Positions 1-9,653 of a DNA stretch of 48,633 nucleotides are shown here, piece by piece. The first letter of the stretch is position 1. Each line of letters starts with the position of its first letter. This DNA is from Aeromonas lusitana (GTDB taxonomy: Bacteria > Pseudomonadota > Gammaproteobacteria > Enterobacterales > Aeromonadaceae): contig NZ_PGCP01000020.1 of assembly GCF_002812985.1 (NCBI RefSeq), positions 1-48,633 of the forward strand, written 5' to 3'. The notes beneath the pieces are model-generated. The model ran no database searches. It was not told the DNA's origin and was given only the letters and a program-made list of their open reading frames with translations. The position numbers were made by a program, and so were the translations under genes.

Positions 1-1197
1 CGGGTAGGTCGGCAGCACGAAGTAGCCGTAGCTTGCCGGCAGGAAGGCGATCAGCAGCTTGGGCTCAACCCCGAGTGCCAGCCCCATGGGGGCGATGGCG
101 GTGAGGGCCGCGGCCTGGCTGTTCACCAGCTTGGAGATGAGGAACAGCACCAGGGCATAGGTCCAGGGTTGGGCTTGCACCACGTGGGCCAGGGTCTCTT
201 TGAGCAGCGGCATGTGGGCCTGGAAGAAGGTCTCGCTCATCCAGGCGACCCCGAAGACCGAGAAGATGGCGACCATGCCTGCCTTGAACACGGCGCCGTT
301 GGAGATGTCACCGGGCTTGACCTTGCAGCGCATCAGGATCACGGCGCCGGCGATCAGCATCATCATCTGGATCACCAGGTTCATGGAGAGGGGGCCTGTC
401 TTGCCACCCATCTCGAACACGGGGCGCAGGGAGGCGTCGGCCCCCAGCACCACCACGGCGGCGATGGCGGCGAAGAAGATCCAGGTCGACCAGTAGGCCT
501 CTTTCGGGAACTTGGTGTTGAGCAGGGTCTCGCCGCCGCCGTAGATGAACTCACGCTGCTGCGGATCCTTGAGCTTGGCCTGGAACTCCTCGTCCTTGTC
601 CAGATCCTTGCCGCGGCGCAGGCTCCAGAGGGCCGCTACTATGACCCCGGACAGGGAGGAGGGGATGGCGATCATCAGGATGTCGAGCAGGCTGTAGGCC
701 TGACCGATACCGTGACCGGCCGCCAGGATGGAGACCATGGAGACCACGGCCACCGACACCGGCGAGGCGCAGATCGCCATCTGGGAGGCAACGGAAGCCA
801 CTGCCATCGGGCGTTCCGGGCGGATATTCTTCTGCAGCGCTATGTCGGCGATGATGGGGAACATGGTGTAGACCACATGGCCTGTGCCGCACAGGAAGGT
901 GAGGGTCCAGGTGGTGAGGGGCGCCAGTATGGTGATGTACTGGGGGTGGCGGCGCAGCAGGCGCTCGGCCACCTGCATCATCAGGTTGAGGCCACCGGCG
1001 GTCTGCAGGGTGGCGGCGCAGCCGATGACCGCCAGTATGGTCAGCATCACCTGTACCGGTGGTTCACCCGGGGTGAGGCCGAACACGAAGGTCAGCAGGA
1101 ATAGACCTATGCCGCTGATGAGACCCAGTCCCATGCCCCCGAAACGGGTACCCAGCAGCAAACAGCCGAGTACCACCATAAATTCCATGAAGATCAT
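1..1197 (-). CDS. dcuB: Anaerobic C4-dicarboxylate transporter, DcuB type (C-terminus cut by window)
   Basis: Inner-membrane antiporter that exchanges fumarate, malate or aspartate for succinate during anaerobic fumarate respiration. 399 codons are visible and the reading frame runs off the left edge at LPTYP, where about 45 residues should remain. The protein matches E. coli DcuB better than DcuA from memory: shared stretches include TLCGTGHVVYT-like, NIRPERPMA, SPVSVAVVS, RGKDLDKDEEFQ and SKLVNSQAAAL. It is almost wholly hydrophobic with many membrane segments. The start at 1197 (MIFMEF) was chosen because GAGG lies 7 nt upstream; the ATG at 1188 is an alternative. It stands alone, downstream of asnS on the same strand but behind that gene's terminator. 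A possible FNR site and inverted repeats upstream suggest anaerobic and nitrate control. Confidence 0.9.
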   Translation of the reverse strand, partial: MIFMEFMVVLGCLLLGTRFGGMGLGLISGIGLFLLTFVFGLTPGEPPVQVMLTILAVIGCAATLQTAGGLNLMMQVAERLLRRHPQYITILAPLTTWTLTFLCGTGHVVYTMFPIIADIALQKNIRPERPMAVASVASQMAICASPVSVAVVSMVSILAAGHGIGQAYSLLDILMIAIPSSLSGVIVAALWSLRRGKDLDKDEEFQAKLKDPQQREFIYGGGETLLNTKFPKEAYWSTWIFFAAIAAVVVLGADASLRPVFEMGGKTGPLSMNLVIQMMMLIAGAVILMRCKVKPGDISNGAVFKAGMVAIFSVFGVAWMSETFFQAHMPLLKETLAHVVQAQPWTYALVLFLISKLVNSQAAALTAIAPMGLALGVEPKLLIAFLPASYGYFVLPTYP

Positions 1198-1263
1198 TCC
1201 ATTACCTCGTGTGATTCAATCCATGCAGGCGCAGCGCCCAGGACGACATTGTCTGTTGTTATT

Positions 1264-1308
1264 TAGCCCTAAAGGGTTAATAGTTATTTTGCCTACCCAA
1301 AAGGGGTA
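1264..1308. promoter_or_regulatory. Two similar inverted repeats between the dcuB start and the FNR-like site
   Basis: TACCCAAAAGGGGTA (1294-1308) is a 15-base inverted repeat. AGCCCTAAAGGGTT (1265-1278) is a second, imperfect one. Each half resembles the NarL/NarP heptamer TACYYMT, but the spacing differs from the usual 7-2-7. E. coli dcuB is repressed by nitrate through NarL, so a similar role is possible. The rest of 1198-1460 shows no gene. Confidence 0.3.
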
Positions 1309-1313
1309 AAAAT

Positions 1314-1327
1314 TTGAGGTACTTCAA
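1314..1327 (-). promoter_or_regulatory. Candidate FNR site upstream of dcuB
   Basis: TTGAG-GTAC-TTCAA matches the FNR consensus TTGAT-N4-ATCAA in 8 of 10 fixed bases, with the correct 4-nt spacer. It lies about 120 nt before the dcuB start. E. coli dcuB is FNR-activated, which makes the site plausible. The start point is not evident and the site is untested. Confidence 0.45.
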
Positions 1328-1462
1328 CAACCCATGTTTTTCCGATTTAACTGCATAAAAACTACGGTTTTGAGGGCGAAATCGGGGCTGAAAAGACGTA
1401 AAGCGGCGTGCAAGGGGGAGTGATGAGGAGGTAGAGGCGGGCGCTGGCGCCCATGGGGCAAT

Positions 1463-1491
1463 AAAAAAGCCGACCCTGAGGTCGGCTTTTT
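1463..1491 (-). terminator. Intrinsic terminator of asnS
   Basis: An 8-bp stem AGCCGACC/GGTCGGCT with a 4-nt loop ends in a T run on the minus strand and an A run before it. It lies 20 nt after the asnS stop codon and could also act in the other direction. Confidence 0.85.
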
Positions 1492-1510
1492 GCAATCGGT
1501 CGAGTGCTGC

Positions 1511-2911
<1,401 letters not shown>

Positions 2912-3220
2912 CGAAATTTTGTCTCCAGCTTGTTCTTGCCGCGCTATTTGCAACACTAGGGGCCTGCTCCTGGCATGAATGTCCCAGGGTGGCAGACTAA
3001 GCCGTTAATCTTACCCGCGCAGGTTTGATAAACAAGCAAAAATGTCGGCGCTTCGTGGGGTTTTCGGCCGGAATCTGGCGACTCGGACGGGGGATGGGAG
3101 GGAAAGGGGGCAGAGCGGGGTCAGATGGGCTGATACGGCGATGAGCCGCCGAATTTTGCGCTGTCATGCCGGGCCTGGGCGGCCCGGCATGAGCGACTGT
3201 GGATCTGCTTGCCGGCCGGC
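2912..3220. other. Intergenic region upstream of asnS with a perfect 12-bp hairpin
   Basis: No gene is supported here. It should hold the asnS promoter, but no good -35/-10 pair stands out. A perfect palindrome lies at 3164-3192: arms TCATGCCGGGCC and GGCCCGGCATGA around a 5-nt loop, with no T run. It follows the stop codon of the heme-HAMP gene and may act as a transcript 3' end or a REP-like element. Confidence 0.5.
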
Positions 3221-4051
3221 TTATGGCCGGGTCGACTCGCTCTGGCTTATCTTATCCTGCTCGGCCTGGGCATCTGCGCGTTTGCCAAGCTGGCGTTCCA
3301 CGCTGTCGAGCATCTGGTTGTAGGCGAGCGCGACCCTGCCTATCTCGTCCCCTTCATCCCCTTCCAGCCGCTTGCCGAAGTCATGATGATCCGTGGCTTC
3401 CTCGATGGAGCGGGTCAGCTGGTTGAGGGGGCGCACTATCCAGGTACGGATGACCCAGAGTGTCAGCAGCAGGCCCAGCCCGAAGATGGTGGTGAGGCTC
3501 AGCGCCGAGGTAAGTATGTTCTGCTCGACCCGGGTAAACAGGGTGTCGAGGGAGTAGTCGAACCGCACCGCCCCCAGCACGGTATTCTCCGGCACCTGGT
3601 GACAGCTGGTGCAGTCGGTGCCACGAAAATCCTTCTTGGCCAGCAGCGGGCGAGTCACCACCAGCCGACTGTGCATGTCGTCGTGCACTACTTCCAGGCT
3701 GCCCTTGCCCGCCAGTGCCAGGGCGTCAAACCTGTCCTTGGGGGCCTCGGTCTCGCGTCCCGGCCCGTACTGCTTGTTTACCGCCGCGCCGCGCACTATG
3801 CGGGCATCTTCCACGTGGGCGTGATCCATGAACTTGCTGCGCAGGGTATCGCGGGCCTCCATCTTGCCGGTCAGCATCAGCATGTTGAGGCCATCGAAGT
3901 AGGCCTCGGTCTGCTCCCGGCTCTGCTCCTTGATGAGGGTCAGGATGAGATCGCGCTCGCGCACCGCCTGATAGGCCGCGGAGAACACCAGCACCATGGA
4001 GAAGATGAACAGCAGGAAGAAATTGATTTTGGCAGCAATGGAGAGGCGCAT
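3221..4051 (-). CDS. Membrane c-heme sensor-like protein with HAMP domain and no output domain
   Basis: 276 aa. The order is: short cytoplasmic start, TM1 (about 9-29), periplasmic domain (about 30-178), TM2 (about 180-203), HAMP (about 204-256), then a short charged tail. The periplasmic part carries CTSCH at 147-151, a c-type heme attachment motif. This layout is the front half of a chemoreceptor or histidine kinase with a heme-binding periplasmic sensor, but no methyl-accepting, kinase or cyclase domain follows: the frame stops 20 residues after the HAMP. No downstream fragment of an output domain is seen, so it is either a genuine short protein or an old truncation. The start at 4051 lacks a clear ribosome site. 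Redox or ligand sensing through heme is an inference; partner unknown. Confidence 0.75.
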   Translation of the reverse strand: MRLSIAAKINFFLLFIFSMVLVFSAAYQAVRERDLILTLIKEQSREQTEAYFDGLNMLMLTGKMEARDTLRSKFMDHAHVEDARIVRGAAVNKQYGPGRETEAPKDRFDALALAGKGSLEVVHDDMHSRLVVTRPLLAKKDFRGTDCTSCHQVPENTVLGAVRFDYSLDTLFTRVEQNILTSALSLTTIFGLGLLLTLWVIRTWIVRPLNQLTRSIEEATDHHDFGKRLEGDEGDEIGRVALAYNQMLDSVERQLGKRADAQAEQDKISQSESTRP

Positions 4052-4145
4052 GGGAAAGGTACATCTGTTGGGTAAAACCCGCGCAGTCTACCCTTCTCGC
4101 CTGCCGGGTTTTGATGACTTGCTCACATTCTGATGAAAAAGATTC

Positions 4146-4171
4146 AAAAGACCCCGCGCAGCCGCGGGGTC
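4146..4171 (-). terminator. Intrinsic terminator of bioA
   Basis: A 9-bp stem GACCCCGCG/CGCGGGGTC with a 4-nt loop is followed by TTTT on the minus strand, 14 nt beyond the bioA stop. Confidence 0.85.
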
Positions 4172-4184
4172 GGAATGGCCGGGA

Positions 4185-5459
4185 TCAGAATTCCCCCTCC
4201 GTGATGGCCTGCGCTATGGCCCCGGTCAATACCTTCAGCTCTTGCGGCGTGATGACGAAGGGGGGCATGAGGTAGATGAGCTTGCCGAAGGGGCGGATCC
4301 AGGCCCCCAGCTCGACGAACTTGCGCTGGATGCGCGCCACGTCCACCCGCTCCTTCATCTCCACCACGCCGATGGCGCCGAGCACCCGCACATCCGCCAC
4401 TGCCGGGTTCAGGGTCAGTGCTACCAGCTCGGTTTTCAGCTGATGCTCGATGGCTTGTACCCGATCGCGCCAGGATGAGGCCAGCAGCAGCTCGATGAAG
4501 GCGTTGGCCACGGCGCAGGCGAGCGGGTTGCCCATGAAGGTGGGCCCGTGCATAAAGACCCCTGCCTTGCCGTCACACACGGTGCGGGCGACATGCTCAG
4601 TGGTGAGGGTGGCTGACAGGGTCAGATAGCCGCCGGTGAGGGCCTTGCCCAGACACATGATGTCCGGGCTGATGCCGGCCCAGTCGCAGGCGAACAGCTG
4701 GCCGGTGCGGCCAAAGCCGGTGGCAATCTCGTCGGCGATGAGCAGCACGCCGAACTCGTCGCACAGGGCGCGCACCCACTGCAGGTAGCGGGGGTGATAG
4801 AAGCGCATGCCGCCGGCCCCCTGCACTATGGGCTCGAGGATGATGGCGGCGATTTCTTCGTGCCTGTCCGCCAGCAGGGTAGCGAGCTCCACCACGCACT
4901 CCTCGTTCCACTCTGCATGAAAACGGCAGCTCGGCGCCTCGACAAAGAGTTGCTCGGGCAGGAAGCCCTGATAGAGCTCGTGCATGCCGCCCTCGGGGTC
5001 GGTGACGCTCATGGCGCCGAAGGTGTCACCGTGATAGCCGCCGCGCAGGGAGACAAACTTGGCGCGAGGCGTGCCTTTGGCGTGCCAGTACTGCTGGGCC
5101 ATCTTGAGCGCCACCTCCACCGCCACCGAGCCGGAGTCCGCCAGGAACACCCGATCCAGCTTAGCTGGCGTGATCTCCACCAGCTTGCGGCACAGCTCGA
5201 TGGCGGGCTCGTGGGTCAGGCCGCCGAACATGACGTGGGACATCTTGCCGAGTTGGGCGGTAGCGGCGGCATCGAGTTCGGGCACCTGGTAGCCGTGCAC
5301 GCAAGCCCACCAGGAGCTCATGCCATCCACCAACTTTCGGCCATCGCTGAGGATCAGGGTCACCCCCTGGGCACTGGCGACCTGGTAGCAGGGCAGGGGA
5401 TTCGTGAGGGAGGTGTAGGGGTGCCAGACGTGGCGAAGGTCGAATTCCTGGTTGGTCAT
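4185..5459 (-). CDS. bioA: Adenosylmethionine--8-amino-7-oxononanoate aminotransferase
   Basis: PLP enzyme that converts KAPA to DAPA, the third dedicated step of biotin synthesis, with S-adenosylmethionine as amino donor. 424 aa; very close to E. coli BioA (WHPYTS start region, DGMSSWWA, YHGDTFGAMSV, HGPTFMGNPLACA). The PLP lysine in CLGKALTGG is Lys272. The frame continues 6 codons upstream to a TTG, but ATG 5459 (MTNQEFDLRHVWHPYTS) aligns with the E. coli N-terminus, so it was preferred; neither has a strong ribosome site. Divergent from bioB across a shared operator, as in enterobacteria. Confidence 0.96.
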   Translation of the reverse strand: MTNQEFDLRHVWHPYTSLTNPLPCYQVASAQGVTLILSDGRKLVDGMSSWWACVHGYQVPELDAAATAQLGKMSHVMFGGLTHEPAIELCRKLVEITPAKLDRVFLADSGSVAVEVALKMAQQYWHAKGTPRAKFVSLRGGYHGDTFGAMSVTDPEGGMHELYQGFLPEQLFVEAPSCRFHAEWNEECVVELATLLADRHEEIAAIILEPIVQGAGGMRFYHPRYLQWVRALCDEFGVLLIADEIATGFGRTGQLFACDWAGISPDIMCLGKALTGGYLTLSATLTTEHVARTVCDGKAGVFMHGPTFMGNPLACAVANAFIELLLASSWRDRVQAIEHQLKTELVALTLNPAVADVRVLGAIGVVEMKERVDVARIQRKFVELGAWIRPFGKLIYLMPPFVITPQELKVLTGAIAQAITEGEF

Positions 5460-5471
5460 TTTATGTTCTGT

Positions 5472-5503
5472 TGTCAATTAATTTGATCTGGTCGGTGTTG
5501 ACA
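5472..5503. promoter_or_regulatory. Candidate BirA operator between bioA and bioB
   Basis: TGTCAA (5472-5477) and TTGACA (5498-5503) form an inverted repeat with a 20-nt gap. This is close to the geometry of the enterobacterial biotin operator (TTGTAAACC ... GGTTTACAA), with an A-to-C change in each arm. The flanking GTCTACGCC also resembles the E. coli sequence from memory. Both divergent promoters overlap it, so BirA with biotinyl-AMP would shut off both directions. Confidence 0.65.
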
Positions 5504-5525
5504 GTCTACGCCTGCTCTCTACACT
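5498..5525 (+). promoter_or_regulatory. Probable bioB promoter
   Basis: TTGACA (-35, which is also the right operator arm), a 16-nt spacer and TACACT (-10). The resulting leader to the bioB ATG is about 100 nt. Confidence 0.5.
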
Positions 5526-5536
5526 AGCCAACAATT
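5502..5536 (-). promoter_or_regulatory. Probable bioA promoter
   Basis: On the minus strand, TTGGCT (-35), a 17-nt spacer and TAGACT (-10) place the start point inside the BirA-like operator, about 45 nt before the bioA ATG. TAGACT is, from memory, also the E. coli bioA -10. Confidence 0.55.
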
Positions 5537-5632
5537 TCAGCCACTTGGCCTAGACCCCTGGGTCGGACCGTGGCGGTTTGGCGGTCTGCCCGACAAGAAG
5601 GCGGATCCCATCATCACAACTGGAAGCCACCC

Positions 5633-6733
5633 ATGCATGCACTCCCGACGGGCACCCATGCCCTGCGTCACGACTGGACCCACGACGAGGTTCAGGCCCT
5701 GTTTGCCCTGCCATTCAACGATCTGCTGTTCCAGGCCCAGACGGTGCACCGGGCCCATTTCGATCCCAACGAGGTGCAGGTCAGCACCCTGCTCTCCATC
5801 AAGACCGGCGCCTGCCCGGAGGATTGCAAATACTGCCCCCAGAGCGCCCGCTATCATACCGGACTCGAGACCGAACGGCTGATGGAGGTGGAAAAGGTGC
5901 TGACGCGGGCCCGCGAGGCCAGGGCCAACGGCTCGTCGCGCTTCTGCATGGGGGCCGCCTGGCGCAACCCCAAGGAAAAGGACATGCCCTATATCCTGCA
6001 GATGATCGAGGGGGTGCGCGGCCTCGGCATGGAGACCTGCATGACGCTGGGCATGCTGACTGCGGATCAGGCCTCGCGCCTCGGCGCTGCCGGGCTCGAC
6101 TACTACAACCACAACCTCGACACTTCCCCCGAGTTCTACGGTGACATCATCACCACCCGCACCTATCAGGACAGGCTGGATACCCTGGAGCATGTGCGCG
6201 GCGCCGGCATGAAGGTCTGCTCCGGTGGTATCGTCGGCATGGGGGAGCAGGCGCGGGATCGGGCGGGCTTGCTGATTGCGCTCGCCAACCTGCCGCGCCA
6301 CCCGGAGAGCGTGCCCATCAACATGCTGGTCAAGGTGAAGGGCACGCCGCTCGAGAACGAGGAGAACCTGGATCCGTTCGAATTTATCCGCACCATAGCG
6401 GTGGCGCGGATCCTGATGCCGGGCTCCCACGTGCGCCTCTCCGCCGGGCGGGAGAAGATGAACGAGCAGATGCAGGCCATGTGCTTTATGGCGGGCGCCA
6501 ACTCCATCTTCTACGGCTGCAAGCTGCTGACCACCCCGAACCCGGACGAAAACAGCGACATGCAGCTGTTCAAGCGCCTCGGCATTCGCCCTGCCCAGCG
6601 CGCCCAGAAGCCGGACGCGGTGCAAGAAGAAGAGCTGCTGGCCCAGGTGACACGGGAGCCCAGTGGTGACGAGCTATTCTATGACGCGACCCGTCAGCGC
6701 GTGGCAGTGCAATCCGCTGCAAAGCCGGTATGA
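5633..6733 (+). CDS. bioB: Biotin synthase
   Basis: Radical-SAM enzyme that inserts sulfur into dethiobiotin, the last step of biotin synthesis. 366 aa. The 4Fe-4S motif CPEDCKYC gives Cys61, Cys65 and Cys68; [14 protein letters not shown] and the 2Fe-2S ligand region ([21 protein letters not shown]) are intact. The frame is open 21 codons further upstream, but ATG 5633 (MHALPTG) with GGAAG 9 nt upstream matches the family N-terminus. First gene of bioBFCD; its end overlaps bioF by 4 nt (ATGA), which indicates coupled translation. Confidence 0.97.
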   Translation: MHALPTGTHALRHDWTHDEVQALFALPFNDLLFQAQTVHRAHFDPNEVQVSTLLSIKTGACPEDCKYCPQSARYHTGLETERLMEVEKVLTRAREARANGSSRFCMGAAWRNPKEKDMPYILQMIEGVRGLGMETCMTLGMLTADQASRLGAAGLDYYNHNLDTSPEFYGDIITTRTYQDRLDTLEHVRGAGMKVCSGGIVGMGEQARDRAGLLIALANLPRHPESVPINMLVKVKGTPLENEENLDPFEFIRTIAVARILMPGSHVRLSAGREKMNEQMQAMCFMAGANSIFYGCKLLTTPNPDENSDMQLFKRLGIRPAQRAQKPDAVQEEELLAQVTREPSGDELFYDATRQRVAVQSAAKPV

Positions 6734-7920
6734 AACCTGTGTATCTGACTGACAAACCGAGCCCCTTTGCGCTGAATGAGGCGCTGGTCGCTCGCGAGCA
6801 GGATACCCTGCTGCGCCGCCGCACCCCGACCGAGGGGGGCGGCGGCGCCCGGCTGCGAGTGGCTGGGCGTGAGTACCTCAACTTTTCCGCCAACGACTAC
6901 CTGGGGCTGGGCAGTCATGAGGCCATCAAGGCGGCGTTCAAGACCGGGGTGGATCGTTATGGCGCGGGCGCCGGCGCCTCGCCCCTGGTGACAGGTTACA
7001 ACCGTGCCCATCAGCAGCTCGAAGAAGAGATCGCCTATTGGCTGGGGCTGGAGGCTGTCTTGTTGTTCAACTGCGGCTTCTCGGCCAATCAGGCGGTGCT
7101 CAAAGCCTTGCTCGGCAAGGAGCACCTGCTGTGGCAAGACAGGCTCAACCACGCCTCATTGCAGGAGATGGGCAGCCAGCTGCCTTGCAAGATGCGGCGT
7201 TTTGCCCACAACGACATGGAAGCCCTCGAGGGGCAGCTTGAACCGGGTCGTGGCCTCATCGTCTCGGAGGGGGTGTTCAGCATGGACGGAGATCAGGGCC
7301 CCTGGGGTGAGCTCAGTCGGCTCGCCGCCCAGAGCCATAACTGGCTGATGATCGACGATGCCCACGGCCTCGGTGTGCTGGGGCCAGAGGGGCGCGGCAC
7401 CCTGGCGGCGCAAGGAGTGGATCCAGCAGGCGTGCACATCCAGATGGGCACCTTTGGCAAGGCGCTCGGGGTGGCCGGCGCCTTCGTCGGCGGCAGCCGT
7501 GCGCTGGTGGATTACTTGGTCAACTTCGCCCGCCACTATGTCTACAGCACCCATATGCCCGCCGCCCAGGCCTGCGCCGTCAGCCAGAGCATCACTTTGG
7601 TGCGCACCGCCGATGAGAGCCGCGCCCATCTGCAGCAACTGATAACCCGTTTTCGGCAGGGCGCTGGCCAGCTTGGCTGGACACTCGGCGCGAGCGAGAC
7701 CCCCATTCAGCCGCTGCTGGTGGGGGAGAGTCGCGCCGCCCTTGCCCTGAGCGAGCGGCTGCGTGAGCGCGGCCTGTGGGTCGGCGCCATCCGCCCGCCT
7801 ACCGTGCCTGCGGGCACGGCGCGGCTGCGCATCACCCTGAGCGCAGCCCATAGCGAGCAGGATGTCGACTGCCTGCTCGATGGACTGGGGATGAGAGCGG
7901 AGGGTCTTCGCCATGTCTGA
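6730..7920 (+). CDS. bioF: 8-amino-7-oxononanoate synthase
   Basis: PLP-dependent condensation of pimeloyl-ACP with alanine to give KAPA. 396 aa, slightly longer than E. coli BioF (384). The glycine-rich [15 protein letters not shown] region, the [10 protein letters not shown] cofactor loop and the PLP lysine in TFGKALG (Lys244) are present. It overlaps bioB by 4 nt and bioC by 8 nt. Confidence 0.96.
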   Translation: MKPVYLTDKPSPFALNEALVAREQDTLLRRRTPTEGGGGARLRVAGREYLNFSANDYLGLGSHEAIKAAFKTGVDRYGAGAGASPLVTGYNRAHQQLEEEIAYWLGLEAVLLFNCGFSANQAVLKALLGKEHLLWQDRLNHASLQEMGSQLPCKMRRFAHNDMEALEGQLEPGRGLIVSEGVFSMDGDQGPWGELSRLAAQSHNWLMIDDAHGLGVLGPEGRGTLAAQGVDPAGVHIQMGTFGKALGVAGAFVGGSRALVDYLVNFARHYVYSTHMPAAQACAVSQSITLVRTADESRAHLQQLITRFRQGAGQLGWTLGASETPIQPLLVGESRAALALSERLRERGLWVGAIRPPTVPAGTARLRITLSAAHSEQDVDCLLDGLGMRAEGLRHV

Positions 7921-8752
7921 CCTACACCAACATGACACCTTCCAGCGAGTGGACAAGGTGCAGCTCGCACGCCGCTTTGGCGCCGCCGCCCGTCACTACG
8001 ACGCCCATGCCCGCTTCCAGCAGGAGGTGGGGCTGGCGCTGTTGGCGCGCATGAGTGAATCCAGTGTGGCGCTGGATAAACATCAGAGCCCGGCGTTGAC
8101 GCCCCCCGCGGCGGGTCTGGATCTGGGTTGCGGCACAGGTTTTTTCCTGCCCCATCTCGCCAGCCAATGCCAGCAACTGCACGGGCTAGATCTCGCCCCC
8201 GGCATGCTGCAACAGGCGGCCCGGCGGGGCAGTGGCGCCCTGCTGCTGTGCGGCGATGCGGAGGCGCTGCCGTTCGCTGATCAGAGCCTTGACTGGATCT
8301 TCTCCAGCCTGGCCCTGCAGTGGTGCGAACGGCCGGCCCAGGCCTTCGCCGAGATCCACCGGGTGCTAAAGCCAGGCGGTCGGCTGCTGTTCTCGACCCT
8401 GCTGTCGGACTCTCTGTGGCAGTTGCGTGAGGCCTGGCGCACAGTTGACGAGCGCTCCCATGTCAATCGCTTCCTCAGCCTGTCACAATTGCAGCATGCC
8501 CTCACCCTGGGTGGTTTCTGTGCTCCCGAGCTGCAGTCTCTGACCTGGTCTCTCGCCTATCCGTCCCTCAGTGGCCTGCTGCGCGATCTCAAGGGCATAG
8601 GGGCAAGCCAGGTCAACGACGAGCGCCAGGCTGGTCTGGGCAACCGTCAACGCCTGCTTCGCCTGGGGGAAGCCTATGAGCAATTCCGCCAGCCAGATGG
8701 CATGCTGAGCGCCAGCTATCAGGTCTGCCTGGGTCAGCTGACGCGTAACTAA
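7913..8752 (+). CDS. bioC: Malonyl-ACP O-methyltransferase
   Basis: SAM-dependent methyltransferase that caps malonyl-ACP so the fatty-acid machinery can build the pimeloyl chain. 279 aa. Motif I is LDLGCGTGFF (about residues 69-78), followed by LDLAPGML and the post-motif LKPGGRLLFSTL. Its start overlaps the end of bioF. The matching esterase BioH is not in this window. Confidence 0.93.
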   Translation: MSDLHQHDTFQRVDKVQLARRFGAAARHYDAHARFQQEVGLALLARMSESSVALDKHQSPALTPPAAGLDLGCGTGFFLPHLASQCQQLHGLDLAPGMLQQAARRGSGALLLCGDAEALPFADQSLDWIFSSLALQWCERPAQAFAEIHRVLKPGGRLLFSTLLSDSLWQLREAWRTVDERSHVNRFLSLSQLQHALTLGGFCAPELQSLTWSLAYPSLSGLLRDLKGIGASQVNDERQAGLGNRQRLLRLGEAYEQFRQPDGMLSASYQVCLGQLTRN

Positions 8753-8811
8753 CCCGCCCCAGGTCAGCTCGAGACATATCCCATTCGGGACTTGCCAATC
8801 CACATCATTGA

Positions 8812-8848
8812 AACGCGAGGTGCGGCCAGGCCGCCACCTTTTCGCGTT
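8812..8848 (+). other. Nested hairpin in the bioC-bioD gap, just before the bioD ribosome site
   Basis: AACGCGA/TCGCGTT forms the outer stem and GGTG-CGGCC/GGCCG-CCACC the inner stem, around a single-base loop with small bulges. It ends one base before GAGGAG (8849-8854), the bioD ribosome site. No T run follows, so it is not a terminator. It may set bioD translation or protect the bioBFC messenger end. Confidence 0.55.
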
Positions 8849-8859
8849 GAGGAGTCATC

Positions 8860-9540
8860 ATGGTCAAATCTTTCTTCATCACAGGCACAGACACAGATGT
8901 GGGCAAGACGCTAGTCGCCCGCACCCTGCTGCGGGAGTTCGCCGCCCAGGGCATCCAGTGCGCCGGTTACAAACCCATCTCGGCGGGCTGTGCTCACACA
9001 GATGAGGGACTGCGCAATCAGGATGCCCTGCTGCTGCAGGCCGCCGCCAGCCTGGCGTTGCCCTACGACCTGGTCAATCCGTTTGCCTATGCGCCCCCGA
9101 TAGCGCCCCACATCGCCGCCCGGGAGGTGGATGAGGCCATCACCCTGAGCGGCTTGTCGGAGGGTCTGCGCACCATAGAGCAGGCGGGGGCCGAGCTGAT
9201 ACTGGTGGAAGGGGCGGGGGGCTGGTTCTTGCCACTGGACAGGACCTATCTGCTCTCTGACTGGGTCAAGCAGGAGAACCTGCCGGTGATAGTTGTGGTG
9301 GGAGCCAAGCTGGGCTGCCTCAACCATGCCCTGCTCACCTTCGCCGCCATTCGCAACCAGGATCTGCCGATCGCGGGCTGGGTGATGAATCGGGTGGATG
9401 AGGGCATGAGTCACTACCAGGAGAATCTGGATACTTTGAGGGGCTTGCTGCCAGCGCCATTTTTAGGTGAAATACCCTTTGTAAACAAGCCACTCGAGGC
9501 TGATTTGCGCGGGTGTCTCGACATTTCTCCCCTGCTCTGA
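8860..9540 (+). CDS. bioD: ATP-dependent dethiobiotin synthetase
   Basis: Closes the ureido ring of DAPA using CO2 and ATP to make dethiobiotin. 226 aa, as in E. coli. The P-loop GTDTDVGKT spans residues 9-17; [11 protein letters not shown] and the VNKP nucleotide-binding region are present. Start ATG 8860 has GAGGAG 5 nt upstream. The 107-nt gap after bioC carries a strong hairpin and no evident promoter, so it is probably still part of the bioB transcript. Confidence 0.95.
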   Translation: MVKSFFITGTDTDVGKTLVARTLLREFAAQGIQCAGYKPISAGCAHTDEGLRNQDALLLQAAASLALPYDLVNPFAYAPPIAPHIAAREVDEAITLSGLSEGLRTIEQAGAELILVEGAGGWFLPLDRTYLLSDWVKQENLPVIVVVGAKLGCLNHALLTFAAIRNQDLPIAGWVMNRVDEGMSHYQENLDTLRGLLPAPFLGEIPFVNKPLEADLRGCLDISPLL

Positions 9541-9653
9541 ACCCGACATTCAGCAAACATTCATCGAATTTATCTATTATCTGGGGCTGGTGTGGTACCA
9601 GGCCGGCAACGAATCGGCCCGGACCACGCATCCATATCTCACAAGGAGTCAAT

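Noticed and set aside
5460..5477. TTG start for BioA, six codons upstream
   Set aside because: The E. coli BioA alignment supports the ATG at 5459, and the TTG falls in the operator arm.
9541..9653. Possible heat-shock (sigma-32) promoter for htpX
   Set aside because: No CTTGAA-like -35 with a CCCCAT-like -10 at proper spacing was found.
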